From the NCBI RefSeq assembly GCF_036825535.1, contig NZ_CP098812.1, positions 2,604,001 through 2,668,000 on the forward strand: a stretch of 64,000 nt of DNA, written 5' to 3'. Made by a program: the position numbers and the translations under genes. The notes under the pieces were generated by a model, which did no database searches, had not been told where the DNA came from, and saw only the letters and a list, made by a program, of their open reading frames with translations. This stretch comes from Parasalinivibrio latis. Lineage in GTDB: Bacteria; Pseudomonadota; Gammaproteobacteria; Enterobacterales; Vibrionaceae. Below, piece by piece: positions 1 to 8,937 of this stretch; within the stretch, counting starts at the first letter, position 1; every line of letters begins with the position of its first letter.

Positions 1-171
1 TGCACCAAATTCAACAGCCTTGTCTAACAACGCCTGACTGGCGGTGACACCTGTAATAACGCGAAGAACGTCTTCCGTCCCTTCTACCTGAAGCCCGTTT
101 GGACAATAGTCACGGATTGCACCAGGTTCGAGCAAATCATTGAGAATACGTTCCAGCTCTAAGTTGTTCAT
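1..171 (-). CDS. ybgI: YbgI/NIF3 family protein, N-terminal part only
   Basis: The reverse strand starts at ATG 171 and codes for 57 residues before the window edge. It contains the segment DYCPNGLQVEG and the run TGVTASQALLDKAV, which match the start of E. coli YbgI, a NIF3-family dinuclear metal protein also annotated as a GTP cyclohydrolase I type 2 homologue. The biochemical role of the family is not settled. The gene is cut by the edge, so the metal-binding histidines are not visible. The call rests on the N-terminal match. Confidence 0.85.
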   Translation of the reverse strand, partial: MNNLELERILNDLLEPGAIRDYCPNGLQVEGTEDVLRVITGVTASQALLDKAVEFGA

Positions 172-249
172 TGAATCTCCCCGCTCATGCGGCTTAATAA
201 TCTGAGAACGCGATGATTCTAACGCAACGAGGCATGAGACCCAAATGAC

Positions 250-450
250 CTAGTACAACTCTCTCGAGCCCTGTTCAGTTTGTGCTAACCAAACCGGTTT
301 TGTACTTGTTTTTAACCAGATACGATGCAGCCGGCTGTACAAGGGCGCTCTCAAAGAAGGAAAAAGAAGTACAGGCAGCGCCAATCCCCCGGCAATAATG
401 ACAAAGGCACGACGACAGACAATTTGAAGTGGGGTAAAACGCTTAAACAT
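250..450 (-). CDS. ybfA: YbfA-like small membrane protein (DUF2517)
   Basis: This encodes about 66 residues with one hydrophobic segment (roughly residues 15-32, AFVIIAGGLALPVLLF) followed by a basic stretch containing YSRLHRIWLKTSTKPVW. The pattern of arginines, LALP, YS-LHR-W and KTS-KPVW matches E. coli YbfA (DUF2517), a small inner-membrane protein of unknown function. I chose ATG 450 rather than ATG 462, because an AGG lies 6 bases upstream of it and the resulting length fits the E. coli protein. Confidence 0.65.
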   Translation of the reverse strand: MFKRFTPLQIVCRRAFVIIAGGLALPVLLFPSLRAPLYSRLHRIWLKTSTKPVWLAQTEQGSRELY

Positions 451-571
451 TGAAAGCCTCATCCTACCAGTTCAGACTGGCTTATCGTAATCCTCAACCC
501 GTAGGATTACTACAATGGTAATCAGGGTCATCCGTACACTTTCCGGAACTATGTTGCAGATCACCAATGTA

Positions 572-731
572 ATACCAATTGGATTTATTCATTGTTCATA
601 GATGACGTAGGTGAGTTCTTTCAGTTCCAGTCGCAAATTGCAATTGCTTGGGGCCAAACACCAAAACGAGTAACGCAGAAATGCATGATTTCAACCAGTC
701 AGAATGATCAGGCAATGAGTCCGATTGGCAT
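572..731. repeat. Palindromic intergenic repeat, copy 1
   Basis: The segment begins ATACCAATTGGATT and ends with the near-complement GATTGGCAT. Near its right end it carries CCAGTCAGAATGATCA. A shorter copy with the same ends and the same internal motif (CCAGTCAGGATGATCA) lies at 46212-46288. These are inverted-end, non-coding repeats of the MITE/ERIC type common in Vibrionaceae. This copy is about twice as long because of about 80 extra internal bases. It occupies most of the otherwise empty 451-752 spacer. Confidence 0.6.
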
Positions 732-752
732 AAATACTCACGGAGCCCAATA

Positions 753-1556
753 ATGTTCCAGTCTTCCTCACAAGTACATCGTGACCTGCAATGGATTGTG
801 GAAAGTGGCATGCTTGCAAACGGCAACGAACCGTTCATCATGAGCCATCAATATCTTGATAAGTTTTCCCCTGCGTCAGTCCCTTCGGTAAGCTATGTGG
901 GAAGCAGGCGTATCGGTCATTACTTTGAATGGCTTTGGAAACAGTTGCTCGACCATTCTGGTGAATGGAAAATTGAAATGAACGAGCGGCAGATCATCTC
1001 AAACAAGACGACACTCGGCGAAATCGATTTAATCGTATCAACGTGCAGCCACACGGTCGTATCCATAGAACATTGGGAACTGGCAGTTAAATTCTACCTT
1101 GCTTTTGAAGGACGTTGGCTGGGCCCGAACCCGGAAGACTCTCTCCATGACAAGCTTGACCACATGCAGCGACACCAGCTTTCGCTCTCAGACTCTCATG
1201 CCTTCATCAACCAATACCCTACATTGCATCCTGACAACAAACAGATGGTGATACAGGGCAGGCTCTATGTGAACCCCTTCCTTTCCTCAAGTCATGTAAA
1301 CGACACCCGAATTGCGACAAATAGGGTAACCGGGGCATGGTGCTGGAAAAACCAGATACCCGATAAAAAGGCATTCTATCTTTTAGGCAGGGACCAATGG
1401 CTGGGGCTTGAAGACATCGCCAAATTGCCGGAAATTCAGGGGCAGGATATCCGGAAGTTGCCAAATACAGTCCACGCATTGGATGACTCCGGGAAACCCT
1501 GGTTCTTCGTCAACGACTTTTGGCCATTCCGGGACCACAAAAAAGCCACTGACTGA
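753..1556 (+). CDS. DUF1853 family protein
   Basis: This 267-residue soluble protein carries the hallmarks of DUF1853: an N-terminal RDLQWIVESG, a central LGEIDLI followed by the HWELAVKFYLA block, then LGPNPEDSLHDKLDHMQRHQ. The conserved acidic, His and Lys residues (GEID, HWE, VKF) look like a PD-(D/E)XK-type arrangement, but that is my inference and no activity is known. A GGAG 7 bases before ATG 753 supports the start. It is monocistronic and convergent with pgm; the two share a hairpin terminator that overlaps the stop codon of this gene. Confidence 0.75.
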   Translation: MFQSSSQVHRDLQWIVESGMLANGNEPFIMSHQYLDKFSPASVPSVSYVGSRRIGHYFEWLWKQLLDHSGEWKIEMNERQIISNKTTLGEIDLIVSTCSHTVVSIEHWELAVKFYLAFEGRWLGPNPEDSLHDKLDHMQRHQLSLSDSHAFINQYPTLHPDNKQMVIQGRLYVNPFLSSSHVNDTRIATNRVTGAWCWKNQIPDKKAFYLLGRDQWLGLEDIAKLPEIQGQDIRKLPNTVHALDDSGKPWFFVNDFWPFRDHKKATD

Positions 1557-1576
1557 GCAGTGGCTTCAAATTTTTA
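1538..1576. terminator. Bidirectional terminator between DUF1853 gene and pgm
   Basis: An 8-bp stem, AGCCACTG paired with CAGTGGCT around a 6-base loop, is flanked by an A-run on the left and a T-run on the right. It can therefore end transcription of both convergent genes. Confidence 0.8.
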
Positions 1577-1592
1577 TAAGGAAGAACGGCTT

Positions 1593-3242
1593 TTACAGCC
1601 CGGCTTCCTCAAATACTGCACTGACGATTTGCTGTGCTTCCTGCTCAATTTGGGCAAGGTGCTCGACACCCTTGAAGCTTTCGCAGTAAATCTTATAGAT
1701 GTCTTCAGTACCCGATGGACGCGCAGCAAACCAGCCGTTTTCAGTCACCACTTTCAGACCGCCGATAGCCGCTCCGTTGCCAGGAGCATGGGTCAGACGG
1801 GCAGTGATTGCGTCACCAGCCAATGTTTCTGCCTTGACCATTTCGGCAGAAAGTTTGCTCAACACGGCTTTTTGTTCGGTATTGGCAACGGCCTGCAAAC
1901 GGCTGTATGCCGGTGAGCCATATTTTGCAGCAAGCTCGTTGTAATACTGCTGAGGGTTCTTACCGGTCACAGCGGTGATTTCAGCAGCCAGCAAACAAAG
2001 GATGATGCCGTCTTTGTCAGTAGACCAAGGCGTGCCATCCTTACGGAGGAAGGATGCGCCAGCGCTCTCTTCACCACCAAAACCGAAGTGGCCGCTGAAC
2101 AAGCCGTCAACAAACCATTTGAACCCTACCGGCACTTCACAAAGTTCACGACCGAGGCCATCAACCACGCGATCAATCATAGCGCTGGAAACCAATGTCT
2201 TGCCAACAGCTACATCCTTCGCCCAACCGTCACGGTGACGATAGAGGTAATCAATACAAACTGCCAGGTAGTGGTTTGGGTTCATGAGACCTGCGGGAGT
2301 AACGATACCATGGCGGTCATAATCCGGGTCGTTCCCGAATGCCAGGTCAAAGTCATCTTTCACCGCAAGCATGCTTGCCATTGAATAGGGTGATGAACAG
2401 TCCATGCGAATCACGCCATCTTTATCCAGCGTCATAAAGCGGAAAGACGGGTCAACCGATTCATTCACCAATGTCAGATCCAAATCGTAGAATGCTTTGA
2501 TCTGTTTCCAGTATTCAATACCTGAGCCACCGAGCGGGTCAACACCAAGGTGTAAACCTGCCTTCTGAATTGCAGCCATATCAACAACATTCACCAGATC
2601 AGCTACATATGGTGCGACCAGATCCTGTTCGATAAACAAACCGCTGTGCTTGGCTTCTTCCCAGCTAATGCGCTTTACGCCATCCAGGCTGTCAGCTATC
2701 AACTGGTTGGCGCGATTTTCGATCGCCTTGGTAATTTCACCTTCTGCCGGTCCACCATGAGGTGGGTTGTATTTAATACCACCATCCTGAGGAGGGTTAT
2801 GTGAAGGCGTGATAACAATACCGTCCGCCTTTTCTGGCGAATGGGCTTTGTTGTAAGTGAGGATAGCGTGCGAAATACCTGGCGTTGGGGTGTAACCGTT
2901 GTCTTTCTGGACAATCACTCGCACGCCATTGGCAATCAGCACTTCTACCACAGCGACAAATGCAGGTTCGGACAGGGCGTGGGTATCTTTACCGACGAAC
3001 AATGGGCCGGTGATTCCGTTTTCTGCACGAACTTCAGCAACTGCTTGCGCGATTGCCCAGATATGGTGCTGGTTAAATGAACCCTTGTCAGAACAACCAC
3101 GGTGTCCGGACGTACCGAATGCAACGGCTTGGGCCGCGTCTACAGGGTTAGGTTGAATTTGAAAGAAATTGGCAACCAGCAAAGGAATATTGTAGAGATC
3201 CTGCTGAACAGCAGGTTTACCCGCGCGGGGATGCATAGCCAT
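1593..3242 (-). CDS. pgm: Phosphoglucomutase (alpha-D-glucose-specific)
   Basis: This 549-residue enzyme, close to the E. coli length, interconverts glucose-1-phosphate and glucose-6-phosphate in the cytosol, linking glycogen/UDP-glucose metabolism to glycolysis. Visible motifs are TSGHRG (residues 44-49), the phosphoserine loop TPSHNP with catalytic Ser147, the Mg-binding loop DPDYDRHG, the sugar-binding GGEESAG and the C-terminal phosphate-binding RPSGTED. AAGGAAACGTTC precedes ATG 3242. It lies 166 bp downstream of seqA on the same strand, as in enterobacteria, though with a longer spacer that contains a GC-rich hairpin near 3359-3382. Co-transcription with seqA is likely. Confidence 0.97.
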   Translation of the reverse strand: MAMHPRAGKPAVQQDLYNIPLLVANFFQIQPNPVDAAQAVAFGTSGHRGCSDKGSFNQHHIWAIAQAVAEVRAENGITGPLFVGKDTHALSEPAFVAVVEVLIANGVRVIVQKDNGYTPTPGISHAILTYNKAHSPEKADGIVITPSHNPPQDGGIKYNPPHGGPAEGEITKAIENRANQLIADSLDGVKRISWEEAKHSGLFIEQDLVAPYVADLVNVVDMAAIQKAGLHLGVDPLGGSGIEYWKQIKAFYDLDLTLVNESVDPSFRFMTLDKDGVIRMDCSSPYSMASMLAVKDDFDLAFGNDPDYDRHGIVTPAGLMNPNHYLAVCIDYLYRHRDGWAKDVAVGKTLVSSAMIDRVVDGLGRELCEVPVGFKWFVDGLFSGHFGFGGEESAGASFLRKDGTPWSTDKDGIILCLLAAEITAVTGKNPQQYYNELAAKYGSPAYSRLQAVANTEQKAVLSKLSAEMVKAETLAGDAITARLTHAPGNGAAIGGLKVVTENGWFAARPSGTEDIYKIYCESFKGVEHLAQIEQEAQQIVSAVFEEAGL

Positions 3243-3408
3243 GAACGTTTCCTTGTTGAATAAAAATTCTTATCTTCTTACCGGCTCGCCACAAGCATCC
3301 TGGCACAGGCGAAAAAGGCGGGACATCGCAGGATACACATGGCGCTATCCGTGTCCGGACCGGCCATCTGACATGGCCGCCGGAGATAAAACACGGAATT
3401 TGGAGATT

Positions 3409-3954
3409 TTAAATCTCGTTACAAACCTTTTCAGTAATATCAGCAGAGAAGCCCATCTTGGCCATCACCTGTTCGATCATCTGACGCTTGCGGCCAGTGT
3501 TCGTATTGGTAATCACCCAGTAAGGCGTACTTGGAATCTGCTTTGGCTTTGTGGTTTTGCCACTTTCCAGAAGGGTTTGCTCACTGTCACCAAAATAGAC
3601 ACGGGTACGGCCTTTCAGTGACGTTGCATCGGCAAAAGCCTGGCTGTCGATGCGGTACAGTGCAGACAGCACCATCATAAAACGACCGATGGCCTTTTCC
3701 TGAGCCGCGAATTCATCAGAAATCAGTAGAGATCGCATTTCTTTCACACGATCTACACTGGTATCTTTACCGGCGTCTTTGCTCACAACGATACCTGGCT
3801 TGACCTGATCGACCACTGGCGTCAAGGTTACCGGCGCGTCGTTATTACGCTCCAGCAGCAGGCGTCTGAGAATATCAGAGGCACTTTCGCCGATACGAAC
3901 AGTTTGGCTCGCAATATAACGGTATAGCTCTTCATCTACCTCGATCGTCTTCAT
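3409..3954 (-). CDS. seqA: Replication initiation regulator SeqA
   Basis: SeqA (181 residues) binds hemimethylated GATC pairs, sequesters new origins and the dnaA promoter, and helps organise the nucleoid. The protein begins MKTIEVDEELYRYIA, the N-terminal oligomerisation domain (about residues 1-35). A linker rich in charged residues follows, then the C-terminal DNA-binding domain (about 110-181) with the conserved GRTRVYF, YWVITNTNTGRKRQMI and MGFSADI blocks. It is divergent from ybfF and upstream of pgm on the same strand, the usual gammaproteobacterial arrangement. Confidence 0.96.
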   Translation of the reverse strand: MKTIEVDEELYRYIASQTVRIGESASDILRRLLLERNNDAPVTLTPVVDQVKPGIVVSKDAGKDTSVDRVKEMRSLLISDEFAAQEKAIGRFMMVLSALYRIDSQAFADATSLKGRTRVYFGDSEQTLLESGKTTKPKQIPSTPYWVITNTNTGRKRQMIEQVMAKMGFSADITEKVCNEI

Positions 3955-4056
3955 CGTAATGTTCGTCGTATCCTATCTGTACATCAACCTGGCGATTATA
4001 CCTTGAACCATGTTTATACTCTACGCCAACACCTTACATTCGGAGAGAAAAAGATC

Positions 4057-4824
4057 GTGTTGCTCAACTACAAATCAACCGGAGAGGGTAAACCTGTCAT
4101 TTTGATCCATGGTCTGTTTGGCAGTCTCGACAATCTGGGTCTTTTGGGAAAAGCGTTATCGTCGCATTACCGGGTGATTCAGATCGATCTCCCCAACCAT
4201 GGGATGTCCTACCAGCCATCGGAATTTACATATCAGTCCCTGGCTGATGATGTCCTGGCGCTGCTCGACCACCTAGGCCTCGACGAAACTGTACTTATTG
4301 GCCATTCGATGGGCGGTAAGGTTTCAATGGCACTCGCCCAGCAACATCCTGAACGGGTGGAAAAACTTATCGTGCTAGACATGGCTCCGTACGATTACGG
4401 TGTGCACCGCCACCAGAATGTCTTTGCCGGGCTGACAGCCAGCCAGAGTCAGATACTTGCATCACGAAAGGATGCAGAGGCCATTCTTGCACAACATATT
4501 ATTGAGCCGGGTGTCAGACAGTTTCTGCTTAAGTCGCTGTACCGAAGTGAAACCGGCAGCTACCAGTGGCGCTTCAACATCGATCACCTGATTGACCAAT
4601 ACCCAAAGATCATCGGTTGGGATGTACTGGGTACCTATAGCGGCCCTACCCTCTTCGTAAAAGGGCAACAATCAGAATACATCACAGAGGATCACCGAAC
4701 TGCCATCGCACAGCAGTTCCCCAACGCCAAAGCACACATGGTTTCAGGTACCGGACACTGGCTTCATGCGGAAAAACCTGAAACCGTAGAAAAAGTAGTG
4801 ACACGTTTCCTTGCAACCCTCTGA
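4057..4824 (+). CDS. ybfF: Alpha/beta hydrolase, YbfF-type esterase
   Basis: This cytosolic alpha/beta-hydrolase hydrolyses acyl esters; E. coli YbfF is an esterase active on thioesters and short acyl esters. Visible features are the oxyanion loop HGLFGSLDNLG, the nucleophile elbow GHSMGG (Ser84), LDMAPYDYGVHRH, and the C-terminal GHWLHAEKP carrying the catalytic His. I chose GTG 4057: GGAGAG lies just upstream and the resulting 255 residues match the E. coli length. A start at ATG 4003 would add 18 residues with no ribosome-binding site. It is divergent from seqA. Confidence 0.9.
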   Translation: MLLNYKSTGEGKPVILIHGLFGSLDNLGLLGKALSSHYRVIQIDLPNHGMSYQPSEFTYQSLADDVLALLDHLGLDETVLIGHSMGGKVSMALAQQHPERVEKLIVLDMAPYDYGVHRHQNVFAGLTASQSQILASRKDAEAILAQHIIEPGVRQFLLKSLYRSETGSYQWRFNIDHLIDQYPKIIGWDVLGTYSGPTLFVKGQQSEYITEDHRTAIAQQFPNAKAHMVSGTGHWLHAEKPETVEKVVTRFLATL

Positions 4825-4944
4825 TTTATCAGAGCTGTTCACAAGGATGTGAGTTTGGGCAACTATTGTCCAGTCGCCAGTTACACCTAAAAGCGGCCTT
4901 ATGATATATTGCGCCGCAACTGTAGCGACTGAATGGAGGCAGTT

Positions 4945-5166
4945 ATGCTCTATGAGCACTACGAGTTGCTCGAAAAGATAGGGTTGGATCTTGTGTTTGC
5001 TGGTATATTCTTTTTTATCGGCATGGCAATCAGGGACGTTTTGAATCAAGGTAACGTTCCAACCTTTGGTCGCCGTATTGTTTGGCTGGTACTGTTCCTC
5101 GGTTGTGCTGGATTTATTGCCAAAGGCATTATTCAGTTGGTCTGGGAAGGCGCAGGTATCGGCTAA
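4945..5166 (+). CDS. DUF2788 small membrane protein
   Basis: A 73-residue protein beginning MLYEHYELLEKIGLDL with two hydrophobic segments (about residues 11-28 and 46-65). They are separated by the conserved polar loop IRDVLNQGNVPTFGRRIVW. This matches the DUF2788 family, which sits between ybfF and fldA in Vibrionaceae. Function is unknown; by topology it is an inner-membrane hairpin protein. ATG 4945 is preferred because GGAGG lies 5 bases before it; the in-frame ATG 4933 overlaps that site. Confidence 0.75.
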   Translation: MLYEHYELLEKIGLDLVFAGIFFFIGMAIRDVLNQGNVPTFGRRIVWLVLFLGCAGFIAKGIIQLVWEGAGIG

Positions 5167-5271
5167 GTACGTGGTTCGAAACCCGTATCGGTTTTTAAGG
5201 CAAGCCTTAAATCATTTTGACTATGCAACCCCGGCATGGGTTGATAAAAAGCTAAAACAGGTATTCTTTCT

Positions 5272-5799
5272 ATGGCAACTGTAGGACTCTTCTTTGGCAG
5301 CGACACAGGTAACACTGAAGCAGTCGCGAAGATGATTCAAAAACAACTTGGCAAAAAAATGGTTCACGTTCAGGACATTGCCAAGAGCAGTAAAGAAGAT
5401 ATCGACAACTTCGACCTGCTGCTGCTGGGTATCCCAACCTGGTACTACGGTGAATCACAGTGTGACTGGGATGATTTCTTCCCGGAACTGGAGAAAATCG
5501 ACTTTTCTACCAAGCTGGTAGCCTTGTTCGGTTGTGGCGATCAGGAAGATTACGCAGAATATTTCTGTGATGCCATGGGCACCCTTCGCGATATCATTGA
5601 AGCCAAGGGCGCGACCATTGTTGGTAACTGGTCTACTGACGGTTACGAATTTGAAGCCTCAAAAGCACTGGTTGATGATGCCAATTTTGTCGGTCTTTGC
5701 ATCGATGAAGACCGTCAGCCTGAACTGACTCAAGAACGTGTAGAAAACTGGGTCAAACAGGTCTACGAGGAAATGTGCCTTGCAGAGCTGGAAGACTAA
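5272..5799 (+). CDS. fldA: Flavodoxin 1
   Basis: This long-chain flavodoxin (175 residues) is an FMN-binding electron carrier. In E. coli it feeds biotin synthase, IspG/IspH, methionine synthase and other radical-SAM enzymes. The FMN phosphate loop is GSDTGNTEAVA (from residue 9), with further FMN contacts in IPTWYYGESQCDWDD and the FGCGDQEDYAEYFCDAM block. Strongly acidic, as usual. It lies upstream of fur on the same strand, separated by a convergent DUF4442 gene, and ends at a strong terminator. Confidence 0.97.
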   Translation: MATVGLFFGSDTGNTEAVAKMIQKQLGKKMVHVQDIAKSSKEDIDNFDLLLLGIPTWYYGESQCDWDDFFPELEKIDFSTKLVALFGCGDQEDYAEYFCDAMGTLRDIIEAKGATIVGNWSTDGYEFEASKALVDDANFVGLCIDEDRQPELTQERVENWVKQVYEEMCLAELED

Positions 5800-5816
5800 T
5801 TTCCCGCTCTAAAGCC

Positions 5817-5848
5817 ACAAAAAATGCGCCTCTCACGGCGCATTTTTC
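5817..5848. terminator. Terminator after fldA
   Basis: The stem AAAATGCGC / GCGCATTTT with a short loop is flanked by A-runs and T-runs, so it can work in both directions. It overlaps the end of the convergent DUF4442 gene. Confidence 0.85.
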
Positions 5849-6360
5849 GTTTTCAGGCTTTCCCGGTACTTGGGTTTCTTACGGATATACAGCACCCTTC
5901 TTACCGTCGCGACTATCTGGCCTTTGTTGTCTTTTACATGAACCAGGAATTCAGGAAACGTTTTATCCCCACCGGCTGTCTCATTCAAAATGCCATTCAA
6001 GACATCCTGACTGATTATAAAATCGGCATAGAGCTCTGATGTACCCGGCTGGATAAAGTTTATATCTGCCTCCTTATCCCAGACAAAGTACTCTTCGCCA
6101 AGTATGCCCATCAGCATCAGGGCATAAACCGGATCCGTCATAGAGAAAATACTCCCTCCATATTGAGTCCGGTTTGCATTTTTGTTCCACCAGCGTAATT
6201 TGAGCCTCATGGTCACCTGGCGAAAATCACTGCTGATTGTGTGGATTTTTATACCCGCCCCCCAAAATGGAGGCCAGGCATTGAGCAGAAATTTCACGAT
6301 ACCGGGCTTGTAAAATTTATAAATCACTAAAATAACCCCAATCTGGTAAGACCAGTTCAT
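5833..6360 (-). CDS. DUF4442 family protein (hotdog-fold thioesterase-like)
   Basis: A 175-residue protein with the DUF4442 pattern: NAWPPFWGAGIKI, the LRWWNKNANRTQYGGSIFSMTDPVYALML core helix of a hotdog fold, and a basic C-terminal RRVLYIRKK. The family is related to acyl-CoA thioesterases, but no substrate is known. ATG 6360 (MNWSYQIG) is chosen over the in-frame GTG 6378, since family members start at this position. It is convergent with fldA and divergent from fur. Confidence 0.75.
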   Translation of the reverse strand: MNWSYQIGVILVIYKFYKPGIVKFLLNAWPPFWGAGIKIHTISSDFRQVTMRLKLRWWNKNANRTQYGGSIFSMTDPVYALMLMGILGEEYFVWDKEADINFIQPGTSELYADFIISQDVLNGILNETAGGDKTFPEFLVHVKDNKGQIVATVRRVLYIRKKPKYRESLKTKNAP

Positions 6361-6513
6361 TTTACATCTATATAACACGAATGCAAAACAAGCAGTTGGT
6401 CTCGATTTTGTTGCTGTGACTGGTAGTTACAGAGGACTTTTGTTAGGCTAATTGACAATGTTTTGCGTTTTCATCCCCACCGACCTCGGGTCGTGAGAAT
6501 CAGGAAGACTCGA

Positions 6514-6963
6514 ATGCCAGACAATAACCAGGCACTAAAGCAGGCAGGTTTAAAAGTTACTCTGCCACGTTTGAAAATTTTAGAAGTTTTACAGCAGCCT
6601 GACTGCCAACACATCAGTGCTGAAGATCTGTACAAAAAACTGATTGATCTGGGTGAAGAGATTGGTCTTGCTACCGTATACCGCGTCCTGAACCAATTTG
6701 ACGATGCTGGTATTGTTACCCGTCACCACTTTGAAGGTGGTAAATCTGTATTCGAGCTTGCCACCCAAGAGCACCACGATCACCTCGTATGCCTTGACTG
6801 TGGACGTGTGATTGAATTCTCAGATGATGTGATTGAAAACCGTCAGCGTGAAATTGCTCAAAGGCACAATATCCGTCTGACCAACCACAGCCTCTACCTC
6901 TACGGGCACTGCATTGAAGGTGACTGTAAAGAAGACCCTAGCCTTCACGGTGATGAAGCTTAA
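6514..6963 (+). CDS. fur: Ferric uptake regulator Fur
   Basis: Fur (149 residues) is the Fe(II)-dependent dimeric repressor of iron-uptake genes. The N-terminal winged helix carries GLKVTLPRLKILEVL and GLATVYRVLNQF. The C-terminal half has the metal sites HHDH (87-90), Cys93 and Cys96 (CLDC) and a late HCIEGDC. ATG 6514, after AGGAAG, gives the standard start; a longer reading from TTG 6463 has no support. A strong hairpin terminator follows. Confidence 0.97.
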   Translation: MPDNNQALKQAGLKVTLPRLKILEVLQQPDCQHISAEDLYKKLIDLGEEIGLATVYRVLNQFDDAGIVTRHHFEGGKSVFELATQEHHDHLVCLDCGRVIEFSDDVIENRQREIAQRHNIRLTNHSLYLYGHCIEGDCKEDPSLHGDEA

Positions 6964-6986
6964 GCTTAAGCTTCACATTCAGATAC

Positions 6987-7018
6987 AAAAAAACCGAAGC
7001 CTTGGCTTCGGTTTTTTA
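6987..7018. terminator. Bidirectional terminator between fur and glnS
   Basis: AAACCGAAGC pairs with GCTTCGGTTT around a 4-base loop, with an A-run before and a T-run after. It serves both convergent genes. Confidence 0.9.
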
Positions 7019-7060
7019 TTGCCGGATTTCCGGTAATTACCGGAAACCCGGAGGTCAGAA

Positions 7061-8728
7061 TCAGTTCTGATCCATTTTCGCCCAGCTGTCACGCAGGCCA
7101 ACAGTGCGGTTAAACACCAGGTTGTCTGCTGACGAGTCTTTATTATCAGCACAGAAGTAACCGATACGTTCGAACTGGAAACCAACTTCCGGCTTGGCTT
7201 CAGCAAGGCTTGGTTCAACATAACCTTTCACTACTTGCAGTGATTCGGGATTAATAGTTGAAGCAAAGTCATCAGCCGCACCCGGATTCGGTACAGTGAA
7301 CAGGCGATCATACAGGCGGAACTCTGCTGGCAGGCCCTTATCCGCTGATACCCAGTGGATGACGCCTTTGACCTTACGGCCATCTGCAGGATCTTTACCC
7401 AGCGTTTCCGGATCGTAAGTACAGAAGATAGTGGTGATATTACCTTCTGCGTCTTTCTCGACACGTTCAGCTTTGATTACGTAAGCGTTACGCAGACGTA
7501 CTTCCTTACCCAGAACCAGACGCTTGTACTTCTTGTTCGCTTCTTCGCGGAAGTCTTCACGCTCAATCCAAATTTCACGGCTAAATGGTACTTCTCGGGT
7601 ACCCATTTCCGGCTTGTTCGGATGGTTAGGTGCATTCAGGGTCTCAGCATCACCTTCGAAGTTCTCGATAACCAGTTTAACCGGATCGATAACCGCCATC
7701 GCACGGCCTGCATTCTCGTTCAGGTCGTCACGGATACAGGACTCCAGTGAGCTCATCTCAATGGTGTTATCCTGCTTGGTCACACCAATGCGCTTGGTGA
7801 ACTCTCGGATAGATGCTGGCGTGTAACCACGGCGTCGCAGACCAGAAATGGTTGGCATGCGTGGATCGTTCCAACCGTTAACGAGCTTCTCAGTCACCAG
7901 TTGGTTGAGCTTACGCTTGGACATCACTGTGTATTCGAGGTTCAGGCGGCTGAACTCATACTGGCGCGGGTGACACTCAAGTGAGATGTTGTCCAGAACC
8001 CAGTCATACAGACGGCGGTTGTCCATAAATTCCAGCGTACACAGTGAGTGTGTAATACCTTCCAGCGCATCCGAGATACAGTGGGTAAAGTCGTACATTG
8101 GGTAAATGCACCACTTGTCACCCGTCTGGTGGTGGTGGGCAAAGCGCACGCGGTAGATAACAGGATCGCGCATCACGATAAATGGCGAAGCCATATCGAT
8201 TTTTGCACGCAGGCACGCCTTGCCTTCTTCGAACTCACCGTTCTTCATTTTGTCGAACAGTGCCAGGTTTTCTTCAACGCTGCGGTCGCGGTAAGGGCTG
8301 TGCTTACCAGGCTCAGTCAGGGTGCCACGGTACTCGCGGATTTGCTCTGGAGACAGTTCGTCGACATACGCCAGGCCTTTTTCGATCAGCTCAACAGCAT
8401 AGCCGTGAAGTTTATCGAAATAGTCAGACGAATAGCAGATATCGCCAGACCACTGGAAACCCAGCCACTGAACATCTTGCTTGATAGATTCAACGTATTC
8501 GATGTCTTCTTTTGTTGGGTTGGTGTCATCGAAACGCAGGTTACATTCACCCTGATAGTCTTTGGCAATACCAAAGTTCAGGCAGATGGACTTTGCGTGA
8601 CCAATGTGCAGGTAGCCATTTGGTTCAGGCGGAAAGCGGGTATGAACACTGGTATGTTTGCCGCTTGCCAGATCTTCATCAATGATCTGGCGGATAAAGT
8701 TGGTTGGCCGTGCTTCAGAGCCACTCAT
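7061..8728 (-). CDS. glnS: Glutaminyl-tRNA synthetase
   Basis: This class I synthetase (555 residues) charges tRNA-Gln with glutamine in the cytosol. It has the HIGH motif at residues 41-44 ([15 protein letters not shown]), the KMSKS-type loop VMSKRKL, and the C-terminal anticodon-binding beta-barrel region with the [24 protein letters not shown] block. GAGGTG lies upstream of ATG 8728. It is transcribed towards fur. In Vibrio species glnS also adjoins the nag genes, as here. Confidence 0.98.
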   Translation of the reverse strand: MSGSEARPTNFIRQIIDEDLASGKHTSVHTRFPPEPNGYLHIGHAKSICLNFGIAKDYQGECNLRFDDTNPTKEDIEYVESIKQDVQWLGFQWSGDICYSSDYFDKLHGYAVELIEKGLAYVDELSPEQIREYRGTLTEPGKHSPYRDRSVEENLALFDKMKNGEFEEGKACLRAKIDMASPFIVMRDPVIYRVRFAHHHQTGDKWCIYPMYDFTHCISDALEGITHSLCTLEFMDNRRLYDWVLDNISLECHPRQYEFSRLNLEYTVMSKRKLNQLVTEKLVNGWNDPRMPTISGLRRRGYTPASIREFTKRIGVTKQDNTIEMSSLESCIRDDLNENAGRAMAVIDPVKLVIENFEGDAETLNAPNHPNKPEMGTREVPFSREIWIEREDFREEANKKYKRLVLGKEVRLRNAYVIKAERVEKDAEGNITTIFCTYDPETLGKDPADGRKVKGVIHWVSADKGLPAEFRLYDRLFTVPNPGAADDFASTINPESLQVVKGYVEPSLAEAKPEVGFQFERIGYFCADNKDSSADNLVFNRTVGLRDSWAKMDQN

Positions 8729-8886
8729 CTAACACACCTCACGTGGGTAAATGCGATCAGAAATTTCAGCGGACAATGATCCATGATTCGCCGCCCTGAC
8801 TCAACTGTTAACACTCTTCCATTCGGGAAAAGTTGTGATTTTCTTTCTTCTCACCAGGAAGAAGACTGAAAATCTGCCGCTCTAAA

Positions 8887-8915
8887 TAAAAAAAGCGGAG
8901 CAACAGCCCCGCCTC
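8887..8915 (-). terminator. Terminator after chitobiase gene
   Basis: Read on the minus strand, GCGGGGC pairs with GCTCCGC and is followed by seven T residues, 23 bp past the stop of the hexosaminidase gene. Confidence 0.8.
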
Positions 8916-8937
8916 AGTGGTCAAAAAACACCCAGAA

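Noticed and set aside
3359..3382. GC-rich hairpin between seqA and pgm as a terminator
   Set aside because: No T-run follows on the minus strand; it may be an attenuator or processing site, but there is too little to annotate.
4003..4056. Upstream ATG start for ybfF
   Set aside because: It adds 18 residues with no family match and no ribosome-binding site; GTG 4057 has both.
8048..8779. Long open frame of 243 codons opposite glnS
   Set aside because: It is the antisense shadow of glnS, with no recognisable domain or ribosome-binding site.
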